The notes under the pieces were generated by a model that was not told the origin of the DNA, made no database searches, and saw only the letters and a list, made by a program, of their open reading frames with translations. A program made the translations under genes and the position numbers. DNA of 64,000 nucleotides, taken from Devosia enhydra (GTDB taxonomy: Bacteria > Pseudomonadota > Alphaproteobacteria > Rhizobiales > Devosiaceae). This document shows positions 1 through 6,907 of the stretch, piece after piece (positions within the stretch are counted from its first letter, which is position 1; each line of letters opens with the position of its first letter). The stretch lies in NCBI RefSeq assembly GCF_900119845.1, contig NZ_FPKU01000002.1, positions 343,381-407,380 of the forward strand, given 5' to 3'.

Positions 1-504
1 GGGGGCCTTGCCGCTTGCTCGAGGGCAATATGGGCAAGCTTGCAGCGCGTGATCTGATCATCAGAACCGCAAATCCCGCGCCCTTGTCGAAGGCCCCCTC
101 ACCCGGCCTTTGCTCCGCAAAGCCCGACCTCTCCCCCAGAGGGAGAGGTACCCCGGCCCCTCTCGACACCTCGCCAGGGGTGAAACGCAATGTCACCCCT
201 CTTCACCTCTCCCTTCGGGGGAGAGGTCGGATGGCTCTTGCCATCCGGGTGAGGGGGCCTTGCCGCTTGCTCGAGGGCAATATGGGCAAGCTTGCAGCGC
301 GTGATCTGATCATCAGAACCGCAAATCCCGCGCCCTTGTCGAAGGCCCCCTCACCCGGCCTTTGCTCCGCAAAGCCCGACCTCTCCCCCAGAGGGAGAGG
401 TACCCCGGCCCCTCTCGACACCTCGCCAGGGGTGAAACGCAATGTCACCCCTCTTCACCTCTCCCTTCGGGGGAGAGGTCGGATGGCTCTTGCCATCCGG
501 GTGA
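1..504. repeat. Perfect 252-bp tandem duplication built of REP-like repeats
   Basis: Positions 1-252 and 253-504 read as the same sequence; a further partial match begins at 505 and diverges after about 12 bases. Each unit holds two hairpin-rich repeats in opposite orientation: one starting CCCCCTCACCCGG (near 93) and one ending CATCCGGGTGAGGGGG (near 242-257). 252 is divisible by three, so the duplication keeps long frames open on both strands; the apparent 179-aa frame at 15-554 is two copies of the same translated repeat and is not a convincing gene. The first copy begins at the window edge, so more copies may lie to the left. No gene is called in this stretch. Confidence 0.9.
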
Positions 505-550
505 GGGGGCCTTGCCCCACGGACAAATGTCATGACGAGGACCAGCCACG

Positions 551-1099
551 ATGAGCGTCCTCAAGACACGCTTCGCCGCCCGCGCCGCGCACGCCCTGCG
601 CCAGAACATGACCGATGCCGAGCACCGGCTCTGGCAGCATCTGCGCAACCGGCAGATGCTGGGCCATAAATTCGTGCGCCAGCAACCGGTCGGGCCCTTC
701 ATCGTCGATTTCGCCTGCCGGGAGGCCAATCTCGTCATCGAGCTCGATGGCGGCCAGCATGCCGACAACCCCGCCGATGCCCGCCGCACCGCTGCCCTTG
801 CCGCTCACGGCTACGAGGTAATCCGGTTCTGGAACAGCGATGTCCTCAAGAATCCCGAAGGCGTGATGACCGTCATCGCCGCCCGCCTCGCCCAGGCCCC
901 CTCGCCCCACCTCCGCTTCGCCCGCCCCCCTTCACCTCTCCCTGTGGATGCGGGGCCCTCGCCCCAAGCGCTGCTCCCGCCGGACCCCACCCCTTCACCT
1001 CTCCCTTCGGGGGAGAGGTCGGATGGCCCTTGCCATCCGGGTGAGGGGGCCTTGCCCCACGCGACAATCCTGCTGCTCCCGCCGGAATCAGCCCAATGA
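551..1099 (+). CDS. DUF559 domain protein (VSR-like endonuclease fold) with repeat-derived C-terminal tail
   Basis: 182 aa. Residues about 8-115 match the DUF559 family, related to very-short-patch-repair and other PD-(D/E)xK-type nucleases: an N-terminal helix with EHRLWQHLRNRQ, then GHKFVRQQPVGPFIVDF, the acidic core VIELDGGQH, and the closing strand VIRFWN. A DNA nicking or repair role is the family expectation; no function is proven for most members. The domain ends near residue 115. The last 65 or so residues are Pro/Ser-rich and are translated from the REP-like repeat at 984-1051, which has been read through in frame. The stop (1097-1099) overlaps the ATG of the next ABC gene. The tail is probably non-functional. 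Confidence 0.8.
   Translation: MSVLKTRFAARAAHALRQNMTDAEHRLWQHLRNRQMLGHKFVRQQPVGPFIVDFACREANLVIELDGGQHADNPADARRTAALAAHGYEVIRFWNSDVLKNPEGVMTVIAARLAQAPSPHLRFARPPSPLPVDAGPSPQALLPPDPTPSPLPSGERSDGPCHPGEGALPHATILLLPPESAQ
984..1051. repeat. REP-like repeat inside the 3' end of the DUF559 gene
   Basis: Third occurrence in the first kilobase of the unit CACCTCTCCCTTCGGGGGAG followed by AGGTCGGATGGC and GCCATCCGGGTGAGGGGG; the others are at about 206-257 and 458-509. It folds as two adjacent hairpins: CCTCTCCC against GGGAGAGG, and GGATGGC against GCCATCC. Here it supplies codons for the C-terminal tail of the DUF559 protein and abuts the start of the ABC transporter operon at 1096. Confidence 0.85.
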
Positions 1100-1878
1100 C
1101 CCCCGTCGTCTCCGCCAAGGGCCTCGGGCTCACCTACAGGACGCGCGAGAGCGAGGTGGTGGCGCTGTCCGATGTCGATCTTGATATCGGCAAGGGCGAT
1201 TTCGTCTCCTTCATCGGCCCCTCGGGCTGCGGCAAGACCACGTTCCTGCGCGTCATCGCCGATCTCGAGCAGCCGACTTCAGGCAGCATCACCGTCAACG
1301 GGCTCACCCCCGAAGAGGCGCGGCTCAAGCGCGCCTATGGCTATGTCTTCCAGGCCCCGGCGCTGCTGCCCTGGCGCACTATCGCGCATAATATCGCCCT
1401 GCCGCTCGAGGTCATGGGTATCCCCCGCGCCGAGCAGCAGGCCCGCATCGCCCGTACCCTCGCGCTCGTCAATCTCGAGGGCTTTGCCGATCGGTTCCCC
1501 TGGCAATTGTCGGGCGGCATGCAGCAGCGCGCCTCGATTGCCCGCGCGCTGGCCTTCGATGCCGACCTGCTGCTGATGGACGAGCCCTTCGGCGCCCTCG
1601 ACGAGATCGTGCGCGATCATCTCAATGCCGAACTCCTGAAGCTCTGGGCGGCCACCGGCAAGACCATCTGCTTTGTCACCCATTCCATCCCCGAGGCGGT
1701 CTATCTCTCCACCCGCATCGTGGTGATGAGCCCGCGCCCCGGCCGCGTCATCGATGTCATCGACAGCGACCTGCCGGCCGAGCGCCCGCTCGATATCCGC
1801 GAAACCCCCGAATTCCTGCGCCTCGCCGCCCGCGTCCGCGATGGCCTCAGGGCCGGCCATTCCTACGAGGAAAGCTGA
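1096..1878 (+). CDS. ABC transporter ATP-binding protein (nitrate/sulfonate/NMT1 type)
   Basis: 260 aa, the usual length for SsuB/TauB/ThiZ-like ATPases. Walker A GPSGCGKT is at residues 41-48, the Q-loop in YVFQAPALLPW near 86, the signature LSGGMQQR near 138-145, Walker B LLLMDEP near 158-164, and the H-loop in VTHS near 193. It energises import of a small organic solute together with the two permeases at 2434 and 3321 and the NMT1-type binding protein at 4462. The ATG overlaps the DUF559 stop, and its own stop overlaps the next ATG. The best guess at substrate is a pyrimidine-like thiamin precursor, riboflavin or a similar heterocycle, inferred only from the binding-protein family. No riboswitch was recognised upstream, where the DNA is REP repeat. 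Confidence 0.9.
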   Translation: MTPVVSAKGLGLTYRTRESEVVALSDVDLDIGKGDFVSFIGPSGCGKTTFLRVIADLEQPTSGSITVNGLTPEEARLKRAYGYVFQAPALLPWRTIAHNIALPLEVMGIPRAEQQARIARTLALVNLEGFADRFPWQLSGGMQQRASIARALAFDADLLLMDEPFGALDEIVRDHLNAELLKLWAATGKTICFVTHSIPEAVYLSTRIVVMSPRPGRVIDVIDSDLPAERPLDIRETPEFLRLAARVRDGLRAGHSYEES

Positions 1879-2378
1879 TGAGGCTGCTGCTTTGCCTGCT
1901 GCTCGTTGTTCTGGCGCTTCCGGCATTGGCTCAATCCGCCGAGCCCGTAGGTGCGGACAAGGCCAGCGATGGGCAGTTCACCGGCATCGCGATGGTCACC
2001 GACCACCTCGACTGGTACGCGATGTTCGCGCGTCCGCAGACGCCGCGCGTGTCGGGCCAGTCGCATTTCCCGCCGGGTCGGCAGGGCGCGCTGGCCCTGA
2101 TGTTCAGCAATGCGGAGCCACGCAACGGCGTCGTGACGATCACCTGCGGTATCGAGGCCTTCGATCCCGACGGATCGCGGCAAGTGCATTCCGGGCCCTG
2201 CTATGAGGGCCCGTATCGGGGTCCCAATATCATCCACCCGACCCTGCTCGATCTGCAATTCAAGATCGGCCCGAACGAACGTGCAGGTCTGGCAGGGTTC
2301 CGGATCACCATGCGCGATGCTCATGCGCGCAAGACGGTCGGGCTCGCCGTCTCGTTTATCCAGGGGGCGGCGCGATGA
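1878..2378 (+). CDS. Small exported protein of unknown function within the ABC operon
   Basis: 166 aa. It opens with a clear signal peptide (MRLLLCLLLVVLALPALAQS, cleavage likely after ALA), so the mature protein is periplasmic. I do not recognise a family. The mature part contains an IAMVTDHLDWYAMF segment, two cysteines (VTITCGIE and SGPCYEG) that could form a disulfide, and a C-terminal beta-rich part ending GLAVSFIQGAAR. The ATG at 1878 overlaps the stop of the ATPase gene, and a permease follows 55 bp downstream, so it is embedded in a transporter operon. That suggests an accessory role in uptake, but this is inference from position only. Confidence 0.7.
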   Translation: MRLLLCLLLVVLALPALAQSAEPVGADKASDGQFTGIAMVTDHLDWYAMFARPQTPRVSGQSHFPPGRQGALALMFSNAEPRNGVVTITCGIEAFDPDGSRQVHSGPCYEGPYRGPNIIHPTLLDLQFKIGPNERAGLAGFRITMRDAHARKTVGLAVSFIQGAAR

Positions 2379-2433
2379 CCGGCCGCGCCTTCCGCGACGG
2401 CCGCTGGGCCGATCCGTGCTGCGAGCACTAGGC

Positions 2434-3324
2434 ATGGCGCACGGCAAGACCCGCGGTTCCGGCAGTCTCGGCCCCATCCTCATCGTGCTCGGCGCGCTCC
2501 TGGTGCTCTGGTACGTCGCCGCGCTGGGCATGAACTGGGATCGGCAGGCAGGCCTCTACCAGCGCACCGGCGTTCCGATGCCTCCGGTCACGCAGGTCGT
2601 GGGCGACCTGCTCAACATGGACAAGCCCATGCTGCCGGCGCCCCATCAGGTGGCGACCGAAGTGTGGAAGACCACGGTCGAACAGGCCGTCACCTCGCGC
2701 CGCAGCCTCGTCTACCATGGCTGGGCGACGCTTTCGGCGACGCTTCTGGGCTTTGTCATCGGCACCGCGCTCGGCATCGGGCTCGCGGTGCTGATCGTGC
2801 ATAACGACGCCGCCGACCGCTCGATGCTGCCTTGGATCATCGCCAGCCAGACCGTGCCGATCCTTGCCATCGCGCCCATGCTGATCGTCGTGCTCAACGC
2901 CATCGGCATCGAGGGGCTTTTGCCCAAGGCGCTGATCTCGGCCTATCTGAGCTTTTTCCCGGTGGTGGTGGGCATGGTCAAGGGCTTCCGCAGCCCCGAG
3001 CCCATCCTGCTCGATTTGATGCGCACCTATTCGGCCGCCCGCGCGCAGGTCTTTGCCAAGCTGCGCTGGCCCATGGCCATGCCCTATCTCTTTGCCTCGA
3101 TGAAGGTGGGCATCGCCGCCAGCCTCGTGGGCGCCATCGTCGGCGAACTGCCGGCCGGGGGCGCCGGGCTCGGGGCGCGGCTGCTCGCCGGCTCCTATTA
3201 CGGGCAGACGGTGCAGATCTGGGCCGCGCTGGTGGTCGCGGCGGTGATGTCGGGCACGCTCGTCATGCTGGTTGGGCTGGGCGAGCGATGGGTCACCGCC
3301 CGCATGGGGGCGCGCCCGGCATGA
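2434..3324 (+). CDS. ABC transporter permease (SsuC/TauC/NMT1 type)
   Basis: 296 aa starting at the ATG at 2434 (MAHGKTRGSG); upstream in-frame codons exist but run through the end of the preceding exported-protein gene. One N-terminal membrane segment (LGPILIVLGALLVLWYV) is followed by a periplasmic stretch with VPMPPVTQVVGDLL, then a BPD_transp_1 domain with about five more helices. The EAA-like coupling loop is visible as LDLMRTYSAARAQVFAKLRW. The stop overlaps the ATG of the second permease (ATGA at 3321). The two different permeases probably form a heterodimer for the importer. Confidence 0.9.
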   Translation: MAHGKTRGSGSLGPILIVLGALLVLWYVAALGMNWDRQAGLYQRTGVPMPPVTQVVGDLLNMDKPMLPAPHQVATEVWKTTVEQAVTSRRSLVYHGWATLSATLLGFVIGTALGIGLAVLIVHNDAADRSMLPWIIASQTVPILAIAPMLIVVLNAIGIEGLLPKALISAYLSFFPVVVGMVKGFRSPEPILLDLMRTYSAARAQVFAKLRWPMAMPYLFASMKVGIAASLVGAIVGELPAGGAGLGARLLAGSYYGQTVQIWAALVVAAVMSGTLVMLVGLGERWVTARMGARPA

Positions 3325-4439
3325 CGCGGCTTTCCACCCTCCTCACCCTTGCTGCAGCCCTGCTGCTGGGCGCAATTATCGTCCTGCCCTTCGTCACCAC
3401 CGATGGCTGGGTGCGGCAATCCTGGGATTATTCCCCCGTCATCTCTTTCTGCCTCGTCTCGCTGATCTTCATCTTCTGGTACCGGCATCGCCTGCCCGCC
3501 GCCATTCCGGGCACGCTGGCCACGGTGGGCGGGCTCATCCTGCTCTCGATCCTCCCCGGCATCGAGGCGGCGCGGGCCGGGTTCTGGGCCATGCTCGCTT
3601 CCGTGTGGGTACTGGCCTGGCTCTTTGCCGAACGGCTCTCCGCCGATCTGCGGGCGAAAGCTGCGCCCAGCCCGGTGCTCGGCGCACTCATCCCCATCGC
3701 CTTCGGCGCCGTCATCCTGCTGGTCTGGGAGGCGGGGACGCGCGGCGGCAATGTCTCGCCCGTGCTTTTGCCCCCGCCCTCGGGCATCGGGACCGCCATT
3801 CTCGACAATACCAGCCGCCTCTGGGCCGATTTCCAGCAGACCTTCCTGCGCGCCGTGCTCATCGGCTACGCGATCGGCTGCGGCTCGGCCTTTATCGTCG
3901 CCATCCTCGTCGATCGCTCGCCTTTCCTCAGGCGCGGGCTGCTGCCCTTGGGCAATTTTGTCTCGGCCCTGCCCATTGTCGGCATCGCGCCCATCCTCGT
4001 CATGTGGTTCGGGTTCGACTGGCATTCGAAGGCCGCCGTCGTCGTGGCGATGACGTTTTTTCCCATGCTGGTCAACACGCTGGCCGGCCTCGAGGCCACC
4101 AGCGCCATCGAGCGCGACCTGATGCGCACCTATGCCGCCAGCCCCTGGCAGAGCCTTTTGAAGCTCCGCCTGCCGGCCGCCGCGCCCTTCATCTTCAACG
4201 CCCTGAAGATCAACTCGACTCTAGCGCTGATCGGGGCCATCGTGGCCGAATTCTTCGGCTCGCCGGTGGTGGGCATGGGGTTTCGCATGTCCTCCGAGAT
4301 CGGCAAGCTCAACCTGCCTCTGGTGTGGGCCGAGATCGCGGTGGCGGCGCTGGCAGGCTCGCTCTTTTACTTCGTGATCGCCCTTGTCGAACGGGCAGTC
4401 ACCTTCTGGCATCCGTCCGTCCGCAGGGGTCGGGCGTAG
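3321..4439 (+). CDS. ABC transporter permease with extended N-terminal membrane region
   Basis: 372 aa. Residues about 1-125 form an extra membrane module with four or so hydrophobic segments (LLTLAAALLLGAIIVLPF, FCLVSLIFIFWY, LATVGGLILLSILPG, FWAMLASVWVLAWLF) before a normal BPD_transp_1 permease of about 240 aa. The coupling loop reads IERDLMRTYAASPWQSLLKL, followed by LPAAAPFIFNALK. It partners the permease ending at 3324, with which it overlaps by 4 bp, and the binding protein 22 bp downstream. The extension makes it about 110 aa longer than standard SsuC-like permeases; its role is unknown. Confidence 0.9.
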   Translation: MTRLSTLLTLAAALLLGAIIVLPFVTTDGWVRQSWDYSPVISFCLVSLIFIFWYRHRLPAAIPGTLATVGGLILLSILPGIEAARAGFWAMLASVWVLAWLFAERLSADLRAKAAPSPVLGALIPIAFGAVILLVWEAGTRGGNVSPVLLPPPSGIGTAILDNTSRLWADFQQTFLRAVLIGYAIGCGSAFIVAILVDRSPFLRRGLLPLGNFVSALPIVGIAPILVMWFGFDWHSKAAVVVAMTFFPMLVNTLAGLEATSAIERDLMRTYAASPWQSLLKLRLPAAAPFIFNALKINSTLALIGAIVAEFFGSPVVGMGFRMSSEIGKLNLPLVWAEIAVAALAGSLFYFVIALVERAVTFWHPSVRRGRA

Positions 4440-4461
4440 CAATCGGGAAAGGGACGTCGAT

Positions 4462-5436
4462 ATGAGGAAGCTTCTTCTGGGATTGGCCGCCGGGGCGCTG
4501 GCGCTCTCAACGCTGCCGGCGCTGGCGGCCGATCCGGTCACCCTCCAGCTCAAATGGGTTCCGCAGGCCCAGTTCGCCGGCTATTTCGTCGCCAAGGACA
4601 AGGGCTTCTACGCCGAGGAAAACATCGACATCACCATCAAGCCTGGCAGCCCCGATATCTCGCCCGAGCAGGTTCTGGCCGGTGGCGGCGCCGATGTGGC
4701 GGTGGCCTGGATGGGTGGCGCGCTCGCCGCCCGCGACCAGGGCGCGCCGCTGGTCAACATCGCCCAGCCCTACAAGCGCTCGGGCCTGCTCATGATCTGC
4801 CCCAAGGATGGCCCGGTGCAGACCGAAGCCGACTTCCCCGGCAAGACGCTCGGCGTCTGGTTCTTCGGCAACGAATATCCCTTCATGGCCTGGATGAACA
4901 AGCTCGGGCTCTCCACCGAGGGCGGGCCGGATGGGGTCACAGTCCTCAAGCAGAATTTCGACGTCTCGGCGCTGATCGACGGGCAGGCCGACTGCATCTC
5001 GGTCATGACCTATAACGAGCTCAAGCAGGCTGCCGATGCCGGCTTCACCGCCGACAAGCTGGTCATCTTCAACTATTCGGAGATGGACAACGACCTGCTC
5101 GAGGACGGGCTCTACGTCATGGAGCCCAATCTCGCCAACGCCGCCTTCAAGGACAAGATGGTCCGCTTCGTGCGCGCCTCGATGAAGGGCTGGCAGTATG
5201 CCATCGAGAACCCCGAGGAAGCCGCAGAGATCGTGCTCGACAATGACGAGTCCGGCGCCCAGATCCTCGAAAACCAGATCTACATGATGAGCGAAGTCGG
5301 CAAGCTCATCGACGTCAACGATCCGGCCCTCGATCTCACCGCTTACGAGCGCACCGAAAAGGCGCTGCTCGACCAGAAGATCATCACCAAGGAGCCCACC
5401 GGCGCCTATACCACCGAGATCACCGACGCGCTCTGA
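4462..5436 (+). CDS. ABC transporter substrate-binding protein, NMT1/THI5-like
   Basis: 324 aa from the ATG at 4462, which gives a clean signal peptide (MRKLLLGLAAGALALSTLPA, cleavage after ALA-AD). The mature protein begins DPVTLQLKWVPQAQFAGYFV, typical of the NMT1/THI5-like family, which includes ThiY (formylaminopyrimidine) and RibY (riboflavin) binding proteins; many other members bind unknown aromatic or heterocyclic solutes. Further family features are AKDKGFYAEENIDITIKPG and a GKTLGVWFFGNEYPFMAW segment. Last gene of the operon starting at 1096, followed directly by a strong terminator. Substrate is not assignable from sequence alone. Confidence 0.88.
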   Translation: MRKLLLGLAAGALALSTLPALAADPVTLQLKWVPQAQFAGYFVAKDKGFYAEENIDITIKPGSPDISPEQVLAGGGADVAVAWMGGALAARDQGAPLVNIAQPYKRSGLLMICPKDGPVQTEADFPGKTLGVWFFGNEYPFMAWMNKLGLSTEGGPDGVTVLKQNFDVSALIDGQADCISVMTYNELKQAADAGFTADKLVIFNYSEMDNDLLEDGLYVMEPNLANAAFKDKMVRFVRASMKGWQYAIENPEEAAEIVLDNDESGAQILENQIYMMSEVGKLIDVNDPALDLTAYERTEKALLDQKIITKEPTGAYTTEITDAL

Positions 5437-5457
5437 TCGGGTCTTGCGACTATGTCA

Positions 5458-5489
5458 GGGGCGGGTGCCGAGCGGTGCCCGCCCTTTTT
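5458..5489 (+). terminator. Rho-independent terminator of the NMT1-type ABC operon
   Basis: GGGCGGG (5459-5465) pairs with CCCGCCC (5478-5484) around a GC-rich loop and is followed by TTTTT. It lies 22 bp after the stop of the binding-protein gene. Confidence 0.85.
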
Positions 5490-5597
5490 GCCGCCCTTTT
5501 TCTGCCATCGCCTGCCCAAAATTGCGGCAAGGGGGCAACCAAATGCCGACAGCGACGGTTTGGAGAGTCATCACAAACGCGTCACAAGGGGTTTCCC

Positions 5598-5672
5598 ATG
5601 AACGGCATCATCTATCTCGTCGGCCTCGTGGTCATCGTCATGGCCATCCTGTCCTTCATCGGCCTCGCATGA
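5598..5672 (+). CDS. Tiny one-helix membrane protein (24 aa)
   Basis: The protein is MNGIIYLVGLVVIVMAILSF followed by IGLA: essentially a single hydrophobic helix with no charged residue. An AAGGGG ribosome-binding site lies about 7 bp before the ATG. Very similar tiny proteins, with a G-I-I-Y-L-x-G-L-V-V core, recur in rhizobial genomes, from memory. It lies 28 bp upstream of the 335-aa membrane protein and probably shares its transcript. Function unknown; a small membrane-embedded regulator or stress peptide is a guess. Confidence 0.7.
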   Translation: MNGIIYLVGLVVIVMAILSFIGLA

Positions 5673-5700
5673 ACCGCCGACCCGAAGAGGAGGCACGCCC

Positions 5701-6708
5701 ATGACCATCAATGCTCCCGCCGACACGGTGGTAATCGCCGAAAACAGCAAGGAACAGTCGTCCTATGTCGACTGGCCGGCGATCATCGCCGGCATCGTGC
5801 TGGCCTCGGCCATTTCCCTCGTTCTGCTCACATTCGGCTCGGCCATCGGGCTGAGCTTCACCTCGTTTGATGCCCGCGAGGGCGCGGCTCCGTTCGCCAT
5901 CGCCATCGCCGCCGCCAGCTGGCTGCTCTGGGTGCAGGTTTCGAGCTTCATGAGCGGCGCCTATCTCACCGGCCGGCTGCGTCGCCGGTTCCATGACGCC
6001 ACCGAGCATGAAAGCGATGTGCGCGATGGCGCCCATGGCGTGCTCGTCTGGGCCGGCGCCCTGGTCGTCGGTGCGGTCATTGCCGCCAGCGGCGTCGGTG
6101 CTGCCGTCACCGCCATCTCCAACGCCACGGGCACAGCCGTCGAAGCCGCGTCCAATATCGCCGGCGAAGACGGGCTCGATCCCAATGCCTATCTGATCGA
6201 TACGCTGTTCCGTGCTCCCGTGGTCACCGATGTCGCCGCGGCACCCGCCGCTGCGGCCCCTGCGACCCCGGCTCAGGGCACGCCCGGCACGCCTGCCTCC
6301 ACCACTCCGGCGGTCACCGCGCCCGTCGCCACAGCCCCCGCTTCGGTTCTCGCCGTGCCGGTCTCGGAGGATACCCGCGGCGAAGTCGGTCGCATCTTCC
6401 TCAACGCCGCCACGAGCGAAGTCTCCGATGAGGACAGCACCTATCTTGCGAGCCTCGTCGCCCGCCAGACCGGCCTGCCGCAGGCCGAGGCCGAGGCCCG
6501 TGTCGATGCCGCCCTCACCCGCTTCGAGGAGGCCAAGGCCACGGCTCTCGAGGCTGCCGACCGCGCTCGTCGCACCGGCATCATCGCCGCCTTCCTCGCC
6601 GCCGCTTCGCTGCTCGTCAGTGCCGCCGGCGCCTGGTGGGCCGCCTCGATGGGTGGTCGTCACCGCGACGAGCAGACCGTCTTCGCCGACGTCTTCCGCC
6701 GCTATTGA
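5701..6708 (+). CDS. Conserved membrane protein (rhizobial PhnA-like/TIGR-unassigned type)
   Basis: 335 aa. An N-terminal VDWPAIIAGIVLASAISLVL helix is followed by a second helix at about 60-80 (FAIAIAAASWLLWVQVSSF), the short motif GAYLTGRLRRRF, and a third helix (GVLVWAGALVVGAVIAASGV). Residues about 175-225 are an Ala/Pro/Thr-rich low-complexity linker. A soluble segment (EVGRIFLNAATSEVSDEDST, then a helical EAEARVDAALTRFEEAK region) leads to a C-terminal helix (GIIAAFLAAASLLVSAAGAW). Such proteins are often annotated PhnA-like in rhizobia, but I see no basis for a phosphonate role. An SD (AAGAGGAGG) lies near 5686-5693. It is flanked by two tiny membrane proteins, likely one unit. Confidence 0.75.
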   Translation: MTINAPADTVVIAENSKEQSSYVDWPAIIAGIVLASAISLVLLTFGSAIGLSFTSFDAREGAAPFAIAIAAASWLLWVQVSSFMSGAYLTGRLRRRFHDATEHESDVRDGAHGVLVWAGALVVGAVIAASGVGAAVTAISNATGTAVEAASNIAGEDGLDPNAYLIDTLFRAPVVTDVAAAPAAAAPATPAQGTPGTPASTTPAVTAPVATAPASVLAVPVSEDTRGEVGRIFLNAATSEVSDEDSTYLASLVARQTGLPQAEAEARVDAALTRFEEAKATALEAADRARRTGIIAAFLAAASLLVSAAGAWWAASMGGRHRDEQTVFADVFRRY

Positions 6709-6762
6709 TCACTGTGCGGAGCGGGCCCCGCGCCCCTCCGCCCCTCATTCCTGGAGATAGAC

Positions 6763-6840
6763 ATGTTCAAGGCACTGGGCCTCTGGCTCCTCGGCATTCC
6801 GATCTGGCTGATCATCATCATCATGATCTTCCTCAACTGA
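6763..6840 (+). CDS. Tiny one-helix membrane protein (25 aa)
   Basis: MFKALGLWLLGIPIWLIIII followed by MIFLN. One amphipathic-to-hydrophobic helix, good ribosome-binding site (CTGGAG, 6751-6756) 6 bp before the ATG, and a terminator directly after the stop. It shares a transcription direction with the 335-aa membrane protein that ends 54 bp upstream. Function unknown. Confidence 0.7.
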   Translation: MFKALGLWLLGIPIWLIIIIMIFLN

Positions 6841-6849
6841 GGATGCAAA

Positions 6850-6873
6850 AAGGGGAGGCTCGCGCCTCCCCTT
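6850..6873. terminator. Bidirectional hairpin terminator between convergent genes
   Basis: AAGGGGAGGC (6850-6859), TCGC loop, GCCTCCCCTT (6864-6873): a perfect 10-bp stem with A-rich and T-rich flanks. It can end both the tiny-protein unit coming from the left and the aromatic/TRAP operon whose last gene stops at 6908 on the minus strand. Confidence 0.85.
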
Positions 6874-6907
6874 CTGTCTATGCAGCGTCAGCAAACGCGA
6901 CAGGCCC

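Noticed and set aside
15-554. 179-aa open frame with two identical halves
   Set aside because: It is the translated 252-bp tandem repeat; TTG start, no ribosome-binding site, no family resemblance, and equally open frames on the other strand.
1000-1095. Possible TPP or FMN riboswitch before the NMT1-type importer
   Set aside because: The region is REP-like repeat and DUF559 coding tail; no THI-box or RFN-element signature bases were seen.
3198-4025. Long minus-strand frame over the ABC permeases, and similar shadows over TctA, LeuC, sppA and rpsA
   Set aside because: All are antisense shadows of well-supported genes; their translations lack recognisable motifs.
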